Assembly (NCBI GenBank): GCA_021613375.1
Contig: CM038722.1
Coordinates: 24,773,441 to 24,837,440 of the forward strand
DNA: 64,000 nt
Direction of reading: 5' to 3'
Source of the DNA: Megaleporinus macrocephalus
Taxonomy: Eukaryota; Chordata; Actinopteri; Characiformes; Anostomidae
Position 1 is the stretch's first letter; each line of letters begins with the position of its first letter. Position numbers and translations under genes: made by a program. Positions 51,601-64,000 of this stretch are shown here, one piece after another. Under the pieces are notes generated by a model, which did not search any database, was not told the origin of the DNA, and saw nothing but the letters and a program-made list of their open reading frames with translations.

Positions 51601-52813
51601 ATAAGTAAAAGCTCTAGGAACCTGAAGGGTCATCCAGTCACTGGAGTGAGTTCCGTAATTTGTACTATTCTCAGTGAGCGTTGTTGTGATCTATGATGGC
51701 TTGACTACTTACTTTCATTTGAAAGAAGAAAACATGCTTCTGATACAGATTTTGTATGAGTTAGATGGATTTAAAAGCCGCCCGTACCCTTAAAAACAGA
51801 GTTTCTTTTTTTAAGTCCTGGCATGGACGTCCAAGTCTATTAATAATATTATATAATTAATATAATATTATATGGAGGTTCCTGACCCTCCTACATCTCA
51901 TTATACTTCATAGACCTGTCAACCGAATGGTTCTTCAGGGAACCCAAGCTGGTATTCTATGGCAGTGCTAAAAAAGAACCCCGTTTTGGCATCTTAATTT
52001 TTAAAAGTGAATGTAAGTTGGCTTTGCGTTAGCTCTCTGAGGTGTCACGCAGATGTGGACGAACGAGCCTGTCTACTAATATGGCACAAGGCTTCTTCTA
52101 CTCAATGTGCTATTTCATGCAGTCCTAGACTTTGATTCGCCCCCTGCGCGTCTCCAAACATAACTGAGCCGCCTCCCTTCACTCCTCGTAGAGCTAACGG
52201 GTGCTGTTCAAACAATGTAATGGCCTTCAGGCCAGTTAGGAAAACACGAAACTGTAAGGGTCTAATCGTTAGTTAATGGTTCCCCTATGATCGTAAATAG
52301 CTCTGAGGTAGCCTGTCAAGCCGACAGGAGAGTGGGCGAGAAGTTTTAAAGCCCTAGCCCTGCGCTGCTTTCCCTCACTTAACAGGAAGGCCTAAATACT
52401 GTGTACACAACGCTTACATGGATCCTCTGAGGTGAAAATGACCTTCTCGGTATATGACGTAAGTGTAGGCCGGGCATGTTCACGTGTACCTTCCAACACA
52501 GTGTTATAAACCAGTCGCACTATTACGTATGAACTATTACGTCAGCGCTTCCCCGTCTATAAATCATCAACTAGACAAAGCACCTTCTTTACCGGCACGT
52601 AAACCTGAGCAATAACATATTAACCCTGACCTGCTGTAGTGCTGAGTGATGCTGTCACAGCTATTTTAGTCTGTCATCACACTCAAAGTAGCCTATACAG
52701 TTGACCTTTCACTATATGCTGATCTAGGAACATTTGCCCTTCTGCAAATCATGGCATGTGACACACATTGTCCTTAAAATAAATAAATACAAATGTATAT
52801 ATAATGTATATCT
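51600..52813. other. Unique-looking intergenic stretch
   Basis: No coding frame is supported. About 52010-52620 is less AT-rich, contains no obvious repeat, and reads like possible conserved non-coding sequence. That cannot be tested here. Confidence 0.4.
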
Positions 52814-53034
52814 CCTCCCTGTCAAAAAAAAAACAAATCTATTTTTGTAAATGTTTATTTTTCTACATCAATAGAACAGAGCAGCTGCTCTTAATACCCC
52901 GGGAAAGTTTCATGATGGGTAGGCCAATAGAAATGCTCCAACATCACTTGGAAAAAATTCTGGTGCATTAAAAGTAAACACAGTGTTTGTCCTTTCCTGT
53001 AGAGTTGCCATTTTGAAGATATTTGTTTTTCTTA
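52814..53034 (-). mobile_element. MITE copy 4 (same family, reverse orientation)
   Basis: It shows TTTATTTTTCTACATCA, CATGATGGGTAGGCCAATAG and GGAAAAAATTCTGGT in the same order as the copy at 61313-61567, ending ATATTTGTTTTTC. Terminal CTGTCC is degraded on the left and lost on the right. Confidence 0.75.
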
Positions 53035-53511
53035 TATATATATATATATAGTCCTTAAAATAGACGTTACGTTTCTTGGGACATCAAATAAAGGCCTGTA
53101 AGGACTGGGGATTGAATGGTATGCTTTTAGAGCAGGGGTGTTTAATTAGAGTCAGTAAGGTCCAGTTAGAGGAGATCTCCTCAGGCCAAGGTCTGGAACA
53201 TCATCATTTCTAACTGTGTTCTGATTCAGTGGTGTATCCCGTTTACTGAAGTAGTCTAGTATCAACATCTTCTACCATCAGCTACTGAAACACCAACACA
53301 TCACACATACCCTTCAGTATATTTCAGTATATTTACTGTTTAAGTACTGAATTAATTATTAGTAAACTTATAATAAATGTTTTTACTCACTTCAATAAAA
53401 ACGAGGGCTACATTAAAAAAAACAGAATACTTTTGAAAAAAGTGCATCATAAAGTGTTTATTTATAAAAAAACTAAATAAAACTTTTTAGAGCACGCCAT
53501 CTGAATCAGCC

Positions 53512-55978
53512 TTCTCGCTTTATTCTCTGACTCGCTTTATTCTCTGACTTGCTTTATTCTCCAACTAGCTTTATTCCCTGACTCGCTTTATTCTCTGACT
53601 CGCTTTATTCTCTGACTCGCTTTATTCTCCAACTAGCTTTATTCCCTGACTCGCTTTATTCTCTGACTCGTTTTATTCTCTGACTCGCTTTATTCTCTGA
53701 CTAGCTTTACTCTCTGACTCGCTTTATTCTCCAACTAGCTTTATTCCCTGACTCGCTTTATTCTCTGACTCGCTTTATTCTCTGACTCGCTTTATTCTCC
53801 AACTAGCTTTATTCTCTGACTCGCTTTATTCTCTGACTCGCTTTACTCTACAACTCGCTTTATTCTCTGACTCGCTTTACTCTACAACTCGCTTTATTCT
53901 CTGACTCGCTTTATTCTCTGACTCGCTTTATTCTCTGACTAGCTTTACTCTCTGACTCACTTTATTCTACAATTCTCTTTATTCTCTGACTCGCTTTATT
54001 CTCTGACTCACTTTATTCTCTGACTTGCTTTATTCTCTGACTTGCTTTATTCTACAATTCGCTTTATTCTCTGACTCGCTTTATTCTACAATTCGCTTTA
54101 TTCTCTGACTCGCTTTATTCTCTGACTCGCTTTATTCTCCAACTAGCTTTACTCTCTGACTCACTTTATTCTACAATTCGCTTTATTCTCTGACTCGCTT
54201 TATTCTCTGACTCACTTTATTCTCTGACTTGCTTTATTCTCTGACTCGCTTTATTCTACAATTCGCTTTATTCTCTGACTCGCTTTATTCTCTGACTCGC
54301 TTTACTCTACAACTCGTTTTATTCTCTGACTTGCTTTACTCTCCAACTAGCTTTATTCTCTGACTCGCTTTATTCTGACTCGCTTTACTCTACAACTCGC
54401 TTTATTCTCTGACTCGCTTTATTCTCTGACTCGCTTTATTCTACAATTCGCTTTATTCTCTGACTCGCTATATTCTCTGACTTGCTTTACTCTACAACTC
54501 GCTTTATTCTCTGACTCGCTTTATTCTACAATTCGCTTTATTCTCTGACTCGCTTTACTCTTCAACTAGCTTTATTCTCTGACTCGCTTTACTCTACAAC
54601 TCGCTTTATTCTCTGACTCGCTTTATTCTCTGACTCGCTTTACTCTACAACTCGCTTTATTCTCTGACTCGCTTTACTCTACAACTCGCTTTATTCTCTG
54701 ACTCGCTTTATTCTCTGACTCGCTTTATTCTCTGACTCGCTTTACTCTACAACTCGCTTTATTCTCTGACTTGCTTTACTCTCCAACTAGCTTTACTCTC
54801 TGACTCGCTTTATTCTCTGACTCGCTTTACTCTACAACTCGCTTTATTCTCTGACTCGCTTTATTCTCTGACTCGATTTACTCTACAACTCGCTTTATTC
54901 TCTGACTTGCTTTACTCTCCAACTAGCTTTACTCTCTGACTCGCTTTATTCTCTGACTTGCTTTACTCTCCAACTAGCTTTATTCTCTGACTCGCTTTAT
55001 TCTCTGACTTGCTTTACTCTCCAACTAGCTTTACTCTCTGACTTGCTTTACTCTCCAACTAGCTTTACTCTCTGACTCGCTTTATTCTCTGACTAGCTTT
55101 ACTCTCCAACTAGCTTTACTCTCTGACTTGCTTTACTCTCCAACTAGCTTTATTCTCTGACTCGCTTTACTCTTCAACTAGCTTTATTCTCTGACTCGCT
55201 TTACTCTACAACTCGCTTTATTCTCTGACTCGCTTTATTCTCTGACTCGCTTTACTCTACAACTTCCTTTATTCTCTGACTCGCTTTATTCTCTGACTTG
55301 CTTTACTTTACAACTCGCTTTATTCTCTGACTTGCTTTACTCTCCAACTAGCTTTACTCTCTGACTCGCTTTATTCTCTGACTCGCTTTACTCTTCAACT
55401 AGCTTTATTCTCTGACTCGCTTTACTCTACAACTCGCTTTATTCTCTGACTCGCTTTATTCTCTGACTCGCTTTACTCTACAACTCGCTTTATTCTCTGA
55501 CTCGCTTTATTCTCTGACTTGCTTTACTCTCCAACTAGCTTTACTCTCTGACTTGCTTTACTCTCCAACTAGCTTTACTCTCTGACTCGCTTTATTCTCT
55601 GACTAGCTTTACTCTCTGACTTGCTTTACTCTCTGACTCGCTTTATTCTCTGACTTGCTTTACTCTCCAACCAGCTTTACTCTCTGACTCGCTTTACTCT
55701 CCAACTAGCTTTACTCTCTGACTCGCTTTACTCTCCAACTAGCTTTACTCTCTGACTCGCTTTATTCTCTGACTAGCTTTACTCTCTGACTTGCTTTACT
55801 CTCTGACTCGCTTTATTCTCTGACTTGCTTTACTCTCCAACCAGCTTTACTCTCTGACTCGCTTTACTCTCCAACCAGCTTTACTCTCTGACTCGCTTTA
55901 TTCTCTGACTTGCTTTACTCTCCAACCAGCTTTACTCTCTGACTCGCTTTACTCTCCAACCAGCTTTACTCTCTGACT
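53512..55978. repeat. 17-bp minisatellite, about 145 units
   Basis: A 2.47-kb array with the unit CTCTGACTCGCTTTATT and recurrent variants CTCCAACTAGCTTTATT, CTACAACTCGCTTTACT and CTCTGACTTGCTTTACT. Variants come in ordered groups rather than at random. Units are short and imperfect, with no conserved spacers. It ends abruptly at CTCTGACTGCTGCTCC. Confidence 0.97.
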
Positions 55979-57560
<1,582 letters not shown>

Positions 57561-58004
57561 GTTGGTATGGACTGACAGGTCTCTAAAGAAAGTTGTTTCT
57601 TTCTGGTCATTGTGAGTCGGTCAGCAAGCCATCAACTGCTGATCTTCAGATACTAAACTAACCTAGAATGTTGTTCCCTTTTATACTCACTTATTAGTAG
57701 AATGTTTTTCAGCTGTGCATTACAATTGAGCAAGAGTGTCCTAACAACCAATTAGTCCAATAACATCCTTAACTTGGATTGGTGGCCGTACCAGGAGATT
57801 TAGGCTAAGGACTGAGAATTACTGATAATAGAACTATATGTAAAATAAGCCTCTATACAAAAATAGACTTTAATACAAACATTTGTATTCTTTACAAATC
57901 ATCTGATACACTTAAATTAGTTGAGAAATGGACAATATTGTTTGTGAATTGCATGAAATAAAATTCTAAACTGATTCTAAACTTTATATATATATATATA
58001 TATA

Positions 58005-58140
58005 TATAGTTGCTGTCCAATGAAAAACATAAAAACTTTACAGGAGAGACCAAAAACATACTTTACTTTCAATAGTAAAGTTAATCGAAAACGCAAAACC
58101 AGCAAAAATGGAGATACATGTCATTGGACAGCAATGATAT
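58005..58140 (+). mobile_element. MITE copy 5, internally deleted
   Basis: Both ends are kept: GTTGCTGTCCAATGAAAAAC on the left and CATTGGACAGCAATGATAT on the right. The body is reduced to about 136 bp total because the middle is missing. Confidence 0.85.
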
Positions 58141-60914
58141 ATATATATAATGTGTGTGTTATGGGACCTGAATATACAAAGTCATATACTAATGTTTTAT
58201 AAAATACTACATGCACCTTCTCCAAACACCTTCTGTTAAATATTACTCTGCTTCCAAACTGTGGAACTGCATTCCAATTTTGATTGGACAGTCAAGGTCT
58301 CTTTAACTTGCCATTAATTAAAACTCCAACATCTTAGTACTGACACATTTGACTTATCGAGACTTATTGAGACTTATTGAGTTTATGCTATTTGTGATAA
58401 AAAACACACATAATGAATTGCTGTAAATTTACTGTAGATATACAACAATATCTTACTGTATTTTATAATAATTGTAATGCAATAAGTTTCCCAATAACAG
58501 CAGATAACTGTAATTTATCAGTATACTACAGTATTTTCTGTCAACCTGTGGAAATATGTGCCATCATCCCTTTACAGTCCAGTCACTATCCATCAAACCG
58601 TACTGGTGATTGCAGACTAATGTTTCTTTTTAATGATAACCCTTTTTTATTAAACTGTTTAAACTGCTTCTACTCATTTAAGTGACAAAATATATGCAGT
58701 GGTCGGGTTCAGCCTATCTGGCTCAGATAAGATAAGATTCAGCTCGTTTTGTTTTTCACAGTTAACTGTCTTCTGTTGTGTCTGTGCTCTGTAGACTGAT
58801 TCCCACATAAGCTCAATATTCAGTCAGTGCTGGAAGTGGCAGGCATTGAGTTCATTCATGAAATAAAGAAAGATCATCTAAATCAGTTCTTAGAAGAGGA
58901 GACACAAGCCGGTGCATTTACAACTGTTTGGACTGCACAGCTGCGGCGGTCCTCGTGAAACTCCAGCAAAATGTGGCTGTTAACATAGCCTCCCGTAATG
59001 TTTGCAGTGTCTGATATTGTTTTGTCAGCAAAATGATTGAAATTTTAAGATTTAAGATGTTGTTAGTTAGGTCTGTTTCATTTAGTAACTAAATTTAGTG
59101 AAGAAACTGTATCTTAAACAGTGTTAGCTAGGTGACTGGCTAGTTGGTTAGTAGCCTAAATACATTTTACTGTCATATACTGTAATTCAATTTACAGTAC
59201 AATATTGTTCAGGTAAATTACAGTAGATGCACTGTTAATTTACAGTTTAAAGTTAATTTACAGTAAAATTATTTACAGTGTGTTTGTAAAGCACTTTGAG
59301 TGGCAACTGGTATTATTATTATTATTATTATTGTTATAATTATTGTTGTTGTGGTTGATGCTTCTTTATGTTTTGTTTGTTCATAGTGACTCTATACTTT
59401 GTTGCTGTCATTCACTCTTCTTAGTTTTGAACTTTAATAATAACTTTTCAGACTAAAAATATCCCAAAAATAAGAAGAACAGCATATAAAAAACTCAATG
59501 TATAAAAAAAATGGTGTTCTGACAGATGCTGGTTATCCTAAGAAGTTCCACTGCAGTTCTGTAGGGAACACTTCTCTACCCACATCTGACCATTGGCAGA
59601 AAGCAGAGTTCCAGAAAAGACGTTGAGCTCTTTGGATATGGTTGAATACGTTGAACTGATTTGACATTTATGGAAAATAAAGAAAGCATGTATGGGCGGA
59701 GTGCTTTGGCCTAGTTACTTTCTTCAGTTGTGTCCTCAGCTGTATATTACATTCATTTAGTCCAGAGCAGAAACTACAGCTGCAGAGCGTGCCACATTTT
59801 TAAAAAAAACTCGAATCCACCTTGAACTGCTTTTGGAGGGGAGTGGCCATAGAAAGATCGGAGTCTTGCAGAACAGAAGTTGTTAAAAGCAGATTTGGGG
59901 CTGCTTCGGCCTAATGTCATACTGTATGGAAAACGACATCCTTTCATTTTATTCCTTTCAGCTGCTGTTCAATGTGCATTAGAAATATTATTATTGCTGA
60001 AGACAAGACCGTGTTGATGTACAGTGTTGAAGATATCAGAAAGTGACACCATAGTGGAACCATTTCAGCTGCTATATGCAGTATGACCATTTGTAATGGG
60101 TTATTGAGACTGTGTTGTTGACTGTGTTGTTTTTCCATATACGAGAAGAACCATTTGACCTTGCAGAGTTATAAATCTTTATTCTTGGACCTTTAAAGAA
60201 TGCTATACCTGCCAGGAATTTTATTAGAAAACACTGGAACGCTTACTGTCCATTTTATTACTCCTGTTCACCATATAGAAGCACTTTGTACTTATACAAT
60301 TATTTGGGGTGTAGCTAGGCCTAGTTTAGGGGTGCAGAAGCCCCCCAACACACTGCCATTATTATAAGTCTAGCTCTAACCCTAACCCATATTTCTGATC
60401 ACTCTTTATTCTGTTATAGTTAGCTAGGAGTGACTATCTGAGGGTTTATTTTAATTTAGCAGGCTAATGCTGCAGGTGGTCTGTTTACTGTTTATAAAGG
60501 AGTGAGGGGAGTGAGAGTGATGAGTTATTAAAGCTAAGGTGCTAGAGTAGTGCTGTCTGTATGTATATTAGCTAATTTATGTTACACAATGATAAGATAT
60601 GATACTGTAACGTAACTGTGAGAGAGTAAGGCCAATATGATCTTGATTATATGCTCAGAATCTGTTGATAATTGTAATAATATTGATAACTGATTATTAG
60701 AATTGGTGTGTCTGATCTAAATTATTCAAATTATTCTGTTATTACACACTCATCCCAGTCTCATGGCCTAAAATGTTTACATTGATATGGATGAAATACA
60801 CAAGCTGTTCTCATTTGAGTGCTCAGCACCCCTAAACCTCTAAGCCTACAATTGCCTCTGACTGTGACCAAGCTATTTCTCTGTATGCTTTGTTATTCCC
60901 TTTCCCAGTGGTCA
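58141..60914. other. Intergenic, no gene seen
   Basis: AT-rich sequence with short open frames only. I found no splice-linked or otherwise supported coding exon. Confidence 0.5.
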
Positions 60915-61123
60915 GGTATTAATTGGGTGGGTGCAGCAGTGCTGTTGGAGAACATTTCAGTGTCACTGTAGTGTCATAGCGTCCTGTGAGCAGCGTCCTA
61001 TGACCAGCGTCCTATGACCACTGATGATGGACTAGAAGAAGATCAACACTAACTATACATCATCTCTGACATTACATGTCACAAAGTAGACCAACAAGGT
61101 AGGATTGACTAATGGAATGAGTC

Positions 61124-61125
<2 letters not shown>
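60915..61125. mobile_element. Dispersed repeat fragment (CAGCGTCCTATGACCACTG)
   Basis: GTCACTGTAGTGTC, repeated AGCGTCCTATGACCA and GACCAACAAGGTAGG resemble a DNA-transposon-like repeat common in otophysan fish genomes. Boundaries and class are uncertain. Confidence 0.5.

Positions 61126-61216
<91 letters not shown>
61125..61216. repeat. (GT)n followed by (TA)n
   Basis: A short GT run passes into about 80 bp of TA. Confidence 0.95.
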
Positions 61217-61220
<4 letters not shown>

Positions 61221-61312
61221 TTAGCTATTACTACACTGTCACTACTGATTTAGCAGTAATGCATCAGTAACATGACATTGTTATATTACTGGACATAAAC
61301 TGTCATGACAGC

Positions 61313-61567
61313 ATATCATTGCTGTCCAATGAAAAAACTGTATCTTCATTTTTGTTGATTTTGAGTTTTCTAAATCATTTGAACACAACAATGGTCATTT
61401 ACATTGTGTGAAATTTTAATGATAAATGGACCAATAGAAGTGCTTCTAAATAGCTTAGAAAAAAATTCTGGTTCTATTGACTTATATTGAAAGTAAAGTA
61501 TGTTTTGGTCTCTTCTGTAAAGTTGCAATTTTGGAAATACTTGTTTTTCATTGGAGAGTGACGATAT
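61313..61567 (-). mobile_element. MITE copy 6, full length
   Basis: It runs from ATATCATTGCTGTCCAATGA to a diverged TTTTTCATTGGAGAGTGACG end and is 255 bp, the best full-length member here. It is in opposite orientation to copies 1, 2 and 5. Confidence 0.85.
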
Positions 61568-63417
61568 CAAACCTGCCCTGTTTATGGAATGGTAATGTCA
61601 CTGTTATGTAGCTTAGTTCAAGTTAGGTATTGCCATATTCAATTCATCTGGAATCACGTTATTGAAACGTTCCTAAGGATGGATAAGGGCTGTTCTGCAA
61701 AAATAAGCTCTGCTGATTATCTAAATAAAGGCATTCAGTCCAAGGACAAGTGGTCAATTACTTGGAAAAGAACACTGGACAGTATAAAACTGATTGGGAG
61801 GAAGTTTTTGTCCACTGTAATGCTCCCTATGAAAGTTAAGCTAAGCAGATGAGGCAGAATCGCATCTGCAACTAAGCATTCACTCATTTTTTTCCTTCCG
61901 ATGACCTCATTCTTTCTCTTCACCTCATCTTCTCTCATTCCCCAGCCATTGACCCAACGAGATTAAAGCCTAACACAACCGGCTGCTGAAAACAAAGACG
62001 AGAATCGCCAATCAAAACATCCCTTGGGGGCAGTTTAAGGAGGACACGCAAGTCAGACTTTTAGAGCCATTTTTGATTCTTATACTTCAACACACGCAAG
62101 TCCGACTCTCACATACACATCTGATTCTTATATGCGAATACATGAAGTCAATTTTTGGTTGGATCTGCAACTGCATCTTAAACGTGGCGTCCCTATGTAT
62201 GCATCTGATTCTTATTTGAAGTGGAATTTTTCCAGACTTACCTTGTAGCTCTGCTTTGTTGGTGTACGCTTGGGACCTGTTCACACCTGATCCAATAGTA
62301 AGTGGACAGGCATGAATGAGTTCCAACTCATCTCACATTTAATCATTTAAACCACCTTCAGAGTCGGTCAGGGCACATGAAACCTGAAAACCTTTGAGTT
62401 TTGTGAATAGTGATGCGCCCCTGGGAGCAATAAAAGACTTACTAATTAACTGCACCATCATCAGAGATGAAAGCCACAGTGCAGCTTCTTTCTTCATCTC
62501 CTTAATTGTTTGTTTACAAGTTGATCAAAATTTATTTTAACTAAACATTTGCCTGTATGAACAATGACTCACAGGACAGTTTTACTTGACAACAAGCTTG
62601 AGAACAAGGCTCTAGTTGTTAGGTGGGTCTTTCACTTTGTTAAGGCTTGTGTTGAGATGCCTGCCTGCCTGCCTGCTTGAGATGCCTGCTGCAGTCAGCA
62701 GCTTCACTGACCCGAGTTCTCACCTCATCGGAACGTTGGGTAGTTTGCGCCAGCTTTAAATGCGAGGTCAGTGAGCAATGAATAGCAACGATGGCCATAT
62801 ATACTGCAATAAAACAGCTTTAGTATAATGTGTTGTTATGGTAACAGACTAGGAGGGTTTGGGTTAGCTAACCGTTATATTAACTTTTGTCAGAAAGCAC
62901 AAATGTAAAGTTACGTTACTCGCTGGCCACGCCCCAAACTGTGTTTAAAATTTATTTAACTAAACATTTGCCTGTATGAACAATGACGCACAGGACAGTT
63001 TTACTTCACAACAAGCCCAGCAAAATATGCATGCTTGTAAAATGCAGGAATACCTCTGATAATCATAGCATAGTATATTGGTATATCTAAAAACTCCAAT
63101 TTTTCTCAAGAGTTTGGTGGAAAAAGTGAATTGGTAGTCAAACTGAAGAGAAGATGTGTAAGATAATGTGTGGAAGAGCAAATTACTGAACTACAAAAGA
63201 ACATTTCAAAAAGAAGAATTGTTGAACCAAACATTGTGTTGACACTGAAGCCAACATTAGCACCACTATGGCTAGTAGCCACGATGTGGAGCAGCCAGCA
63301 GTTGTTTAATTTGAACAATATTGGAACAGAGCAAATAATTTTTACATGAGAGTGCATGACTTTAATACAAATGAAAGCATAAATATAATTCTATGTTGTT
63401 TACACAAGACAACCATT
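61568..63417. other. Intergenic, no gene seen, with a direct repeat
   Basis: No supported coding frame. A roughly 70-bp segment at 62527-62598 recurs at 62947-63017. Confidence 0.5.
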
Positions 63418-63633
63418 ATATCGGTGCTGTCCAAAGAAATCATTCCAACATTCCAAAAACATTCCATTTTTGTTGATTTTTATTTTTCTACATCATTTAA
63501 ACACGACAGCTGCTGTTTACATTGTGTGAAAATTCCACGATGGACGGGCTAATGGAAATGTTCCAAAATCACCTGGGAAAATTTCTGGTTCCATTGACTT
63601 ACGTCGAAAGGTTTTTGGCCTTAGCAACGATAT
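63418..63633 (-). mobile_element. MITE copy 7
   Basis: It starts ATATCGGTGCTGTCCAAAGA and ends TTAGCAACGATAT. The body holds TTTTGTTGATTTTTATTTTT and ACATTGTGTGAAAATTCCA, in the same order as copy 6. Confidence 0.8.
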
Positions 63634-64000
63634 ATGTGTATATTTGTATTTATATAGGTTTTAGGCACTTGAGGGGAAATTGTGTTCAGGAGAAATCTGG
63701 AACTAAACATTGTTCTACAAACTGATGCACAAGACATTATCTAAGAATCAGTTTAAAACTAAGCCCATCATGTTGAGGCTGCACTTTAGTCTGACTAGCT
63801 CTATCTCTCTCTGAGGTTTTTTTACATGCATTAAAACAGTGCTATGGAACAGCCACCATGCCAATGACTACAATAAGTGTCTTTCTTTAGACTTATTTTT
63901 ATTGTGAATGATAATCAGAACCAATTGAGATGCAGCACATTCTACTTAAATCTGTTTAGCAACATTCATACATTTCTAGCAAATCTATGAACGATCAGTG
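63634..64000. other. Intergenic, no feature seen
   Basis: No supported gene, repeat or RNA. Confidence 0.4.

Noticed and set aside
53512..55978. CRISPR-like or regulatory repeat cluster
   Set aside because: Contiguous 17-bp tandem units without spacers; an ordinary minisatellite.

Overview
The window is teleost-type genomic DNA: AT-rich, with GT-AG introns of 2 to 18 kb, long (TA)n and (CT)n microsatellites, tRNA-derived SINEs, L2-like LINEs, Tc1/mariner, hAT-like elements and MITEs. Several dispersed repeats, such as the block at 60.9-61.1 kb and the SINE at 238-487, resemble families common in otophysan fishes (characins, catfishes). That lineage guess is from memory and unsearched.

Only one host gene is supported. 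It is the 3' part of prkx, an AGC-family serine/threonine kinase of the PKA-like group, on the + strand. Seven coding exons lie at 2016-2184, 4098-4361, 22795-22914, 33307-33402, 38953-39010, 42468-42545 and 45194-45319. All splice sites are GT-AG and the phases agree. With the one codon base donated by the missing upstream exon, they encode 303 residues from the glycine loop to the terminal FKNF and a TAA stop. The exon carrying the N-terminus is outside the window. A 3' UTR of up to about 3.4 kb follows, with three AATAAA signals; the last, at 48708, is the best placed.

Layout: 1-2015 is upstream intron, holding a SINE and degraded, unassigned minus-strand coding traces. Intron 3 (4362-22794) is a transposon and satellite sink. 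It holds a 2.65-kb, 24-25 bp minisatellite whose unit matches a Tc1-type terminal inverted repeat, a LINE nested in a MITE with a target-site duplication, an L2 LINE fragment, and a composite hAT-like element. Intron 4 has a 1.1-kb pentamer-based satellite, and intron 7 has a hAT-like element that contains a 33-bp minisatellite. Downstream of prkx (48.7-64 kb) there is no recognisable host gene: a decayed Tc1 transposon, a 2.5-kb 17-bp minisatellite, MITEs and (TA)n.

No CRISPR array, operon or new multi-gene system was found. The most interesting structures are the transposon-derived tandem arrays and the nested or composite transposons whose borders can be read directly from target-site duplications.
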